In this document: positions 33,200-35,975 of the stretch, piece after piece | How positions within the stretch are numbered: position 1 is the stretch's first letter | Layout: every line of letters starts with the position of its first letter | Assembly (NCBI GenBank): GCA_015478945.1 | Contig: JABUQX010027662.1 | Location: 55,001-90,975, forward strand | DNA from: Trachelipus rathkii | Taxonomy: Eukaryota > Arthropoda > Malacostraca > Isopoda > Trachelipodidae | Direction: 5' to 3' | Length of the DNA stretch: 35,975 bases | Notes under the pieces: generated by a model | The model's database searches: none | What the model was told of the DNA's origin: nothing | What the model saw: only the letters and a program-made list of their open reading frames with translations | Translations under genes and position numbers: made by a program

Positions 33200-35975
33200 T
33201 CATTTTTCAATCGTCCTGTGATCATTTGCATCTACGCTAAAGTATACAAGCCTTCATTGGTAACGTCTAAAGTTTGATTTTGACCAGATATAAAATACTA
33301 AGTGAGCATATCATATGTAAATGATATAAAGAAATTTGCAACCTATCAATTAAATGATATATAATAGAAAATTTAATTTTACGACTACTAACATTTCTAC
33401 AACAATTTTATTTATTTTAATGCATTTGCAGCTTATTCAGCAAAAATTTGTTAAAAATCAGCAGAAGAGGTGCGACTTGTTAAACCTCTTCCTAAAGAAT
33501 TATATTCACATCGAGTTTAACAATTCTACAAGTCCATAGAATAGATCGATGAGGCCATTGAGAACACAGCGATTTGTGTCCTAAAATGAATATGACATTA
33601 CGTGTCTGATTTTAAGTTATATCATCTTTTTAGCTTTATGATTTATAATATTATTATATAATTTTATGTACCTCATATTGAGCAGCTCATTTTGCCTAAA
33701 TAAAGATCTCAATTAGTATTGAGATACATATTGTGTTACTAATTTTGGTACTTTTACTATTTGATATATAGTATATCATATATATATCAATACATGTCGA
33801 TATTACTATCAATATAAATATTCCATATGCCATATTAACTGCATTTTAATGCATATTATGAGCACGTGATATTATGGCAAAATATTGACACCAAGCATGA
33901 GAGATGAGACCTCTTTCATTTTTCGTGTCCTTTCAAGTTCGATATTGAATGAATTCTGGCTAGTAACTACCTAATGTTTCTAAATATATTTCGAATTCAC
34001 AATTATTATAAAGTTTAAAATATATTTAATAAGTCGCTTATTAAATATTGTGTATGTGTTTATTAACGCAAGTTATTAAGAAATTATAAGAAAATATACT
34101 CTACATTATTTTAATCCAGTACATCACAAAAAGACCATAAAAAATCAAATATTTATCAGTATTTCGAATAAATAGACAGATAGATGGTAGTATCAAATAG
34201 CCTACTAGTACATTACTCTATTGAGGTAGATTTATATTCATGAATAACTAGTTAATAATATATTAGTATGTATTAACAAGGGAATGTTATCATAAGTGAT
34301 GGGAGTCATAATGTAGTAATATGTTATTTATTGGATATGTTGCAATTAATATTGCACTGCTATAAGTATATTATGTATGTTATGTAGAACCCTATAACAG
34401 CTATATATTGATCATGAAATGGCATATGGTTAATATTTCCCATTATTAAAGTAGTATAGTAATATGTGAAAAGTTATCAAATTATAAACAACAAATATCA
34501 CGATATAAACAATAGGATCTAATAAAATAAAAAATTTTCATTGATGTAGAGCGCCTACATTGACTTCACTATATCTACAGAATGAAACGAATGAAAAATT
34601 AGATTTTTAATGAACTTGCCATGAAGTGAACTGCAAAAAGTTGGATTTCTTTGATATTACACATAAGTCTTAGTCATATAAGGAGAGAAAAACATTTTCC
34701 GCATTATATACATGAGAAATTTAAAATATCTGAAAAAAACTCCAGAAATATGCTTTCTATATAATCAGAATGACAATAACTGCATGATTACTGGCTTGTT
34801 GTCTGTGTTAAATGTCAGTGTTGAACAGAATAAATTCGGCAAGACTGAGATGGTGGGTTTAACCACATATCAATGCTAAAATATATGTGGAATTGATTGG
34901 GTTTTCCTTTTATGACGAGATATTATAGAATTTATCAAAATTCAATTTATATTAAATTATGAATTTAACCCAAAAGAATTTGTCATATTTATGTAGCACC
35001 TATGCATTAAGATTAAATTTATTTTAATATTTCTATTTTTATTAATTGATTTTATTTATTAATTTATATATTTATTATATAGTAATAATAATTGATTAAT
35101 ATTTGATTTTTTTTTATAATTGTTCTAAAGTCAAAAATATTATTTTTATTATTTTAATGAAAGAAAATTGATACAGCTTATAAATTTAATACATATTCAC
35201 TTATTTATTTAGTATTATCAATGGAGTACATAAAGCTATTAGTTCAACAGTCTACATTTAATAGTATAGTCTAAATTATTTTGATTTCTTTATTAATATA
35301 GAATCTTAATATTTTATATTATTATTATTATATTTATAATATTATATTATTGCTTTTTATTCCAGTCATATTTTATTTTATATTTTTTTATGAGTGTTAT
35401 ATGTATATTTAATTAAGTATGCAAAGAGAGAATTAGACCAAATTAGTTTGGGAAAGAAATTGATACAGCTTTAATAGTTATTATTGATATTCCAAATAAT
35501 AGTATTTTTAATGAACATAATATATATATATATAAAAGAAAGTAATAGGGCATTAGTGGTTCTCAATGCAAATAATTTAGATGCCTTCTATGTGTGGAAA
35601 ATTTATATAAGGTTGAGGATAAAATTGTCCATGTGATAATTTATGCATCAGTTTAGCATGAGGGACAGATTAGTATATATATTACTTATTTATTATGTTT
35701 TTTGAGACATATAATATTCTATATTATTATTTATTCATAGTATTTTTAAATTATTATAATTTATTATTATTATAAGATTCTTTATCAAGTTTAATATGAG
35801 TGTAAAATGTATTATTAATTTCTTATTATCTAGAAATATTGTATATTTAGACTTTCTCAAAGTATAAGAGCTGCACTAGGTTCGCTGTATAAAGTATTAT
35901 ATTTGGCTAGATATTTATGAAGGAAGGTGTTTAATATTTTAATGTATATTCACATTACTGACAAAAGAGATTTCC
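33200..35975. other. AT-rich spacer without a supported gene
   Basis: Low-GC sequence to the window end. Two short + strand frames (33354-33539, 61 codons; 34712-34879, 55 codons, reading MRNLKYLKKTPEICFLYNQ at its start) have ATG starts but no recognised domain. The second is less low-complexity than most and is upstream-open to 34682. Both are within chance expectation at this composition. Confidence 0.5.

Noticed and set aside
1..35975. CRISPR array, prophage, operon or other prokaryotic system
   Set aside because: No regularly spaced direct repeats with unique spacers, no gene clusters and no long ORFs. The repeat content is eukaryotic in style.

Overview
The window looks like nuclear DNA of a eukaryote with a repeat-rich, AT-rich genome. 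By eye it is about 70% A+T. It has long, imperfect (TA)n arrays, (GA)n polypurine arrays, poly(A)/poly(T) tracts and heavily decayed transposable elements, and no intact gene. An invertebrate (for example a crustacean or another arthropod with many microsatellites) is my best guess, but this is inferred only from repeat style and element type; no host gene fixes the taxon. Nothing suggests a bacterium, phage or organelle: there are no operons, ribosome binding sites, rRNA/tRNA genes or long ORFs. The longest open frames are about 100-170 codons, and most are by-products of simple repeats.

Layout. 1-7.1 kb: AT-rich spacer with three (TA)n arrays and two GC-rich islets (about 4.0-4.27 kb and 5.38-5.64 kb). 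The islets share a CCGGAG/CTCCGG motif in opposite orientations on either side of a (TA)n array. 7.5-12.8 kb: the conserved blocks of a dead hAT-family DNA transposase lie at about 8.57-9.58 kb on the + strand, in the order LPF block, PTI..IP block, WVATFLD block, then C-terminal SAP-SSVES block. Clusters of degenerate CCGAATA/TATTCGG motifs lie on both sides (7.57-7.81 and 12.48-12.80 kb) and may be subterminal repeats of that element. 12.8-13.96 kb: the largest (TA)n array. 14-16.8 kb: featureless AT-rich spacer with one hairpin at 16.87 kb. 17.1-19.1 kb: a frameshifted Gag pseudogene of an LTR retrotransposon, + strand, with a duplicated N-terminal segment and a capsid-like region spread over at least six open segments. 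19.1-20.8 kb: mid-GC sequence, possibly a remnant of the same element, mostly unreadable. 20.9-28.6 kb: AT-rich spacer with a short (GA)n tract and (TA)n arrays. 28.67-30.08 kb: a long strand-asymmetric polypurine (GA)n district, interrupted by a non-repetitive 29.2-29.76 kb segment and joined directly to a (TA)n array. 30.5-33.2 kb: mid-GC sequence with a 0.5 kb stretch open on both strands. 33.2-36 kb: AT-rich spacer.

I find no functional gene system. The most useful new observations are the hAT relic with its candidate flanking motif clusters, the mosaic Gag pseudogene (one frame change is explained by an exact 16-bp tandem duplication), the paired GC islets, and the dual-strand open segment at 32.6-33.1 kb.
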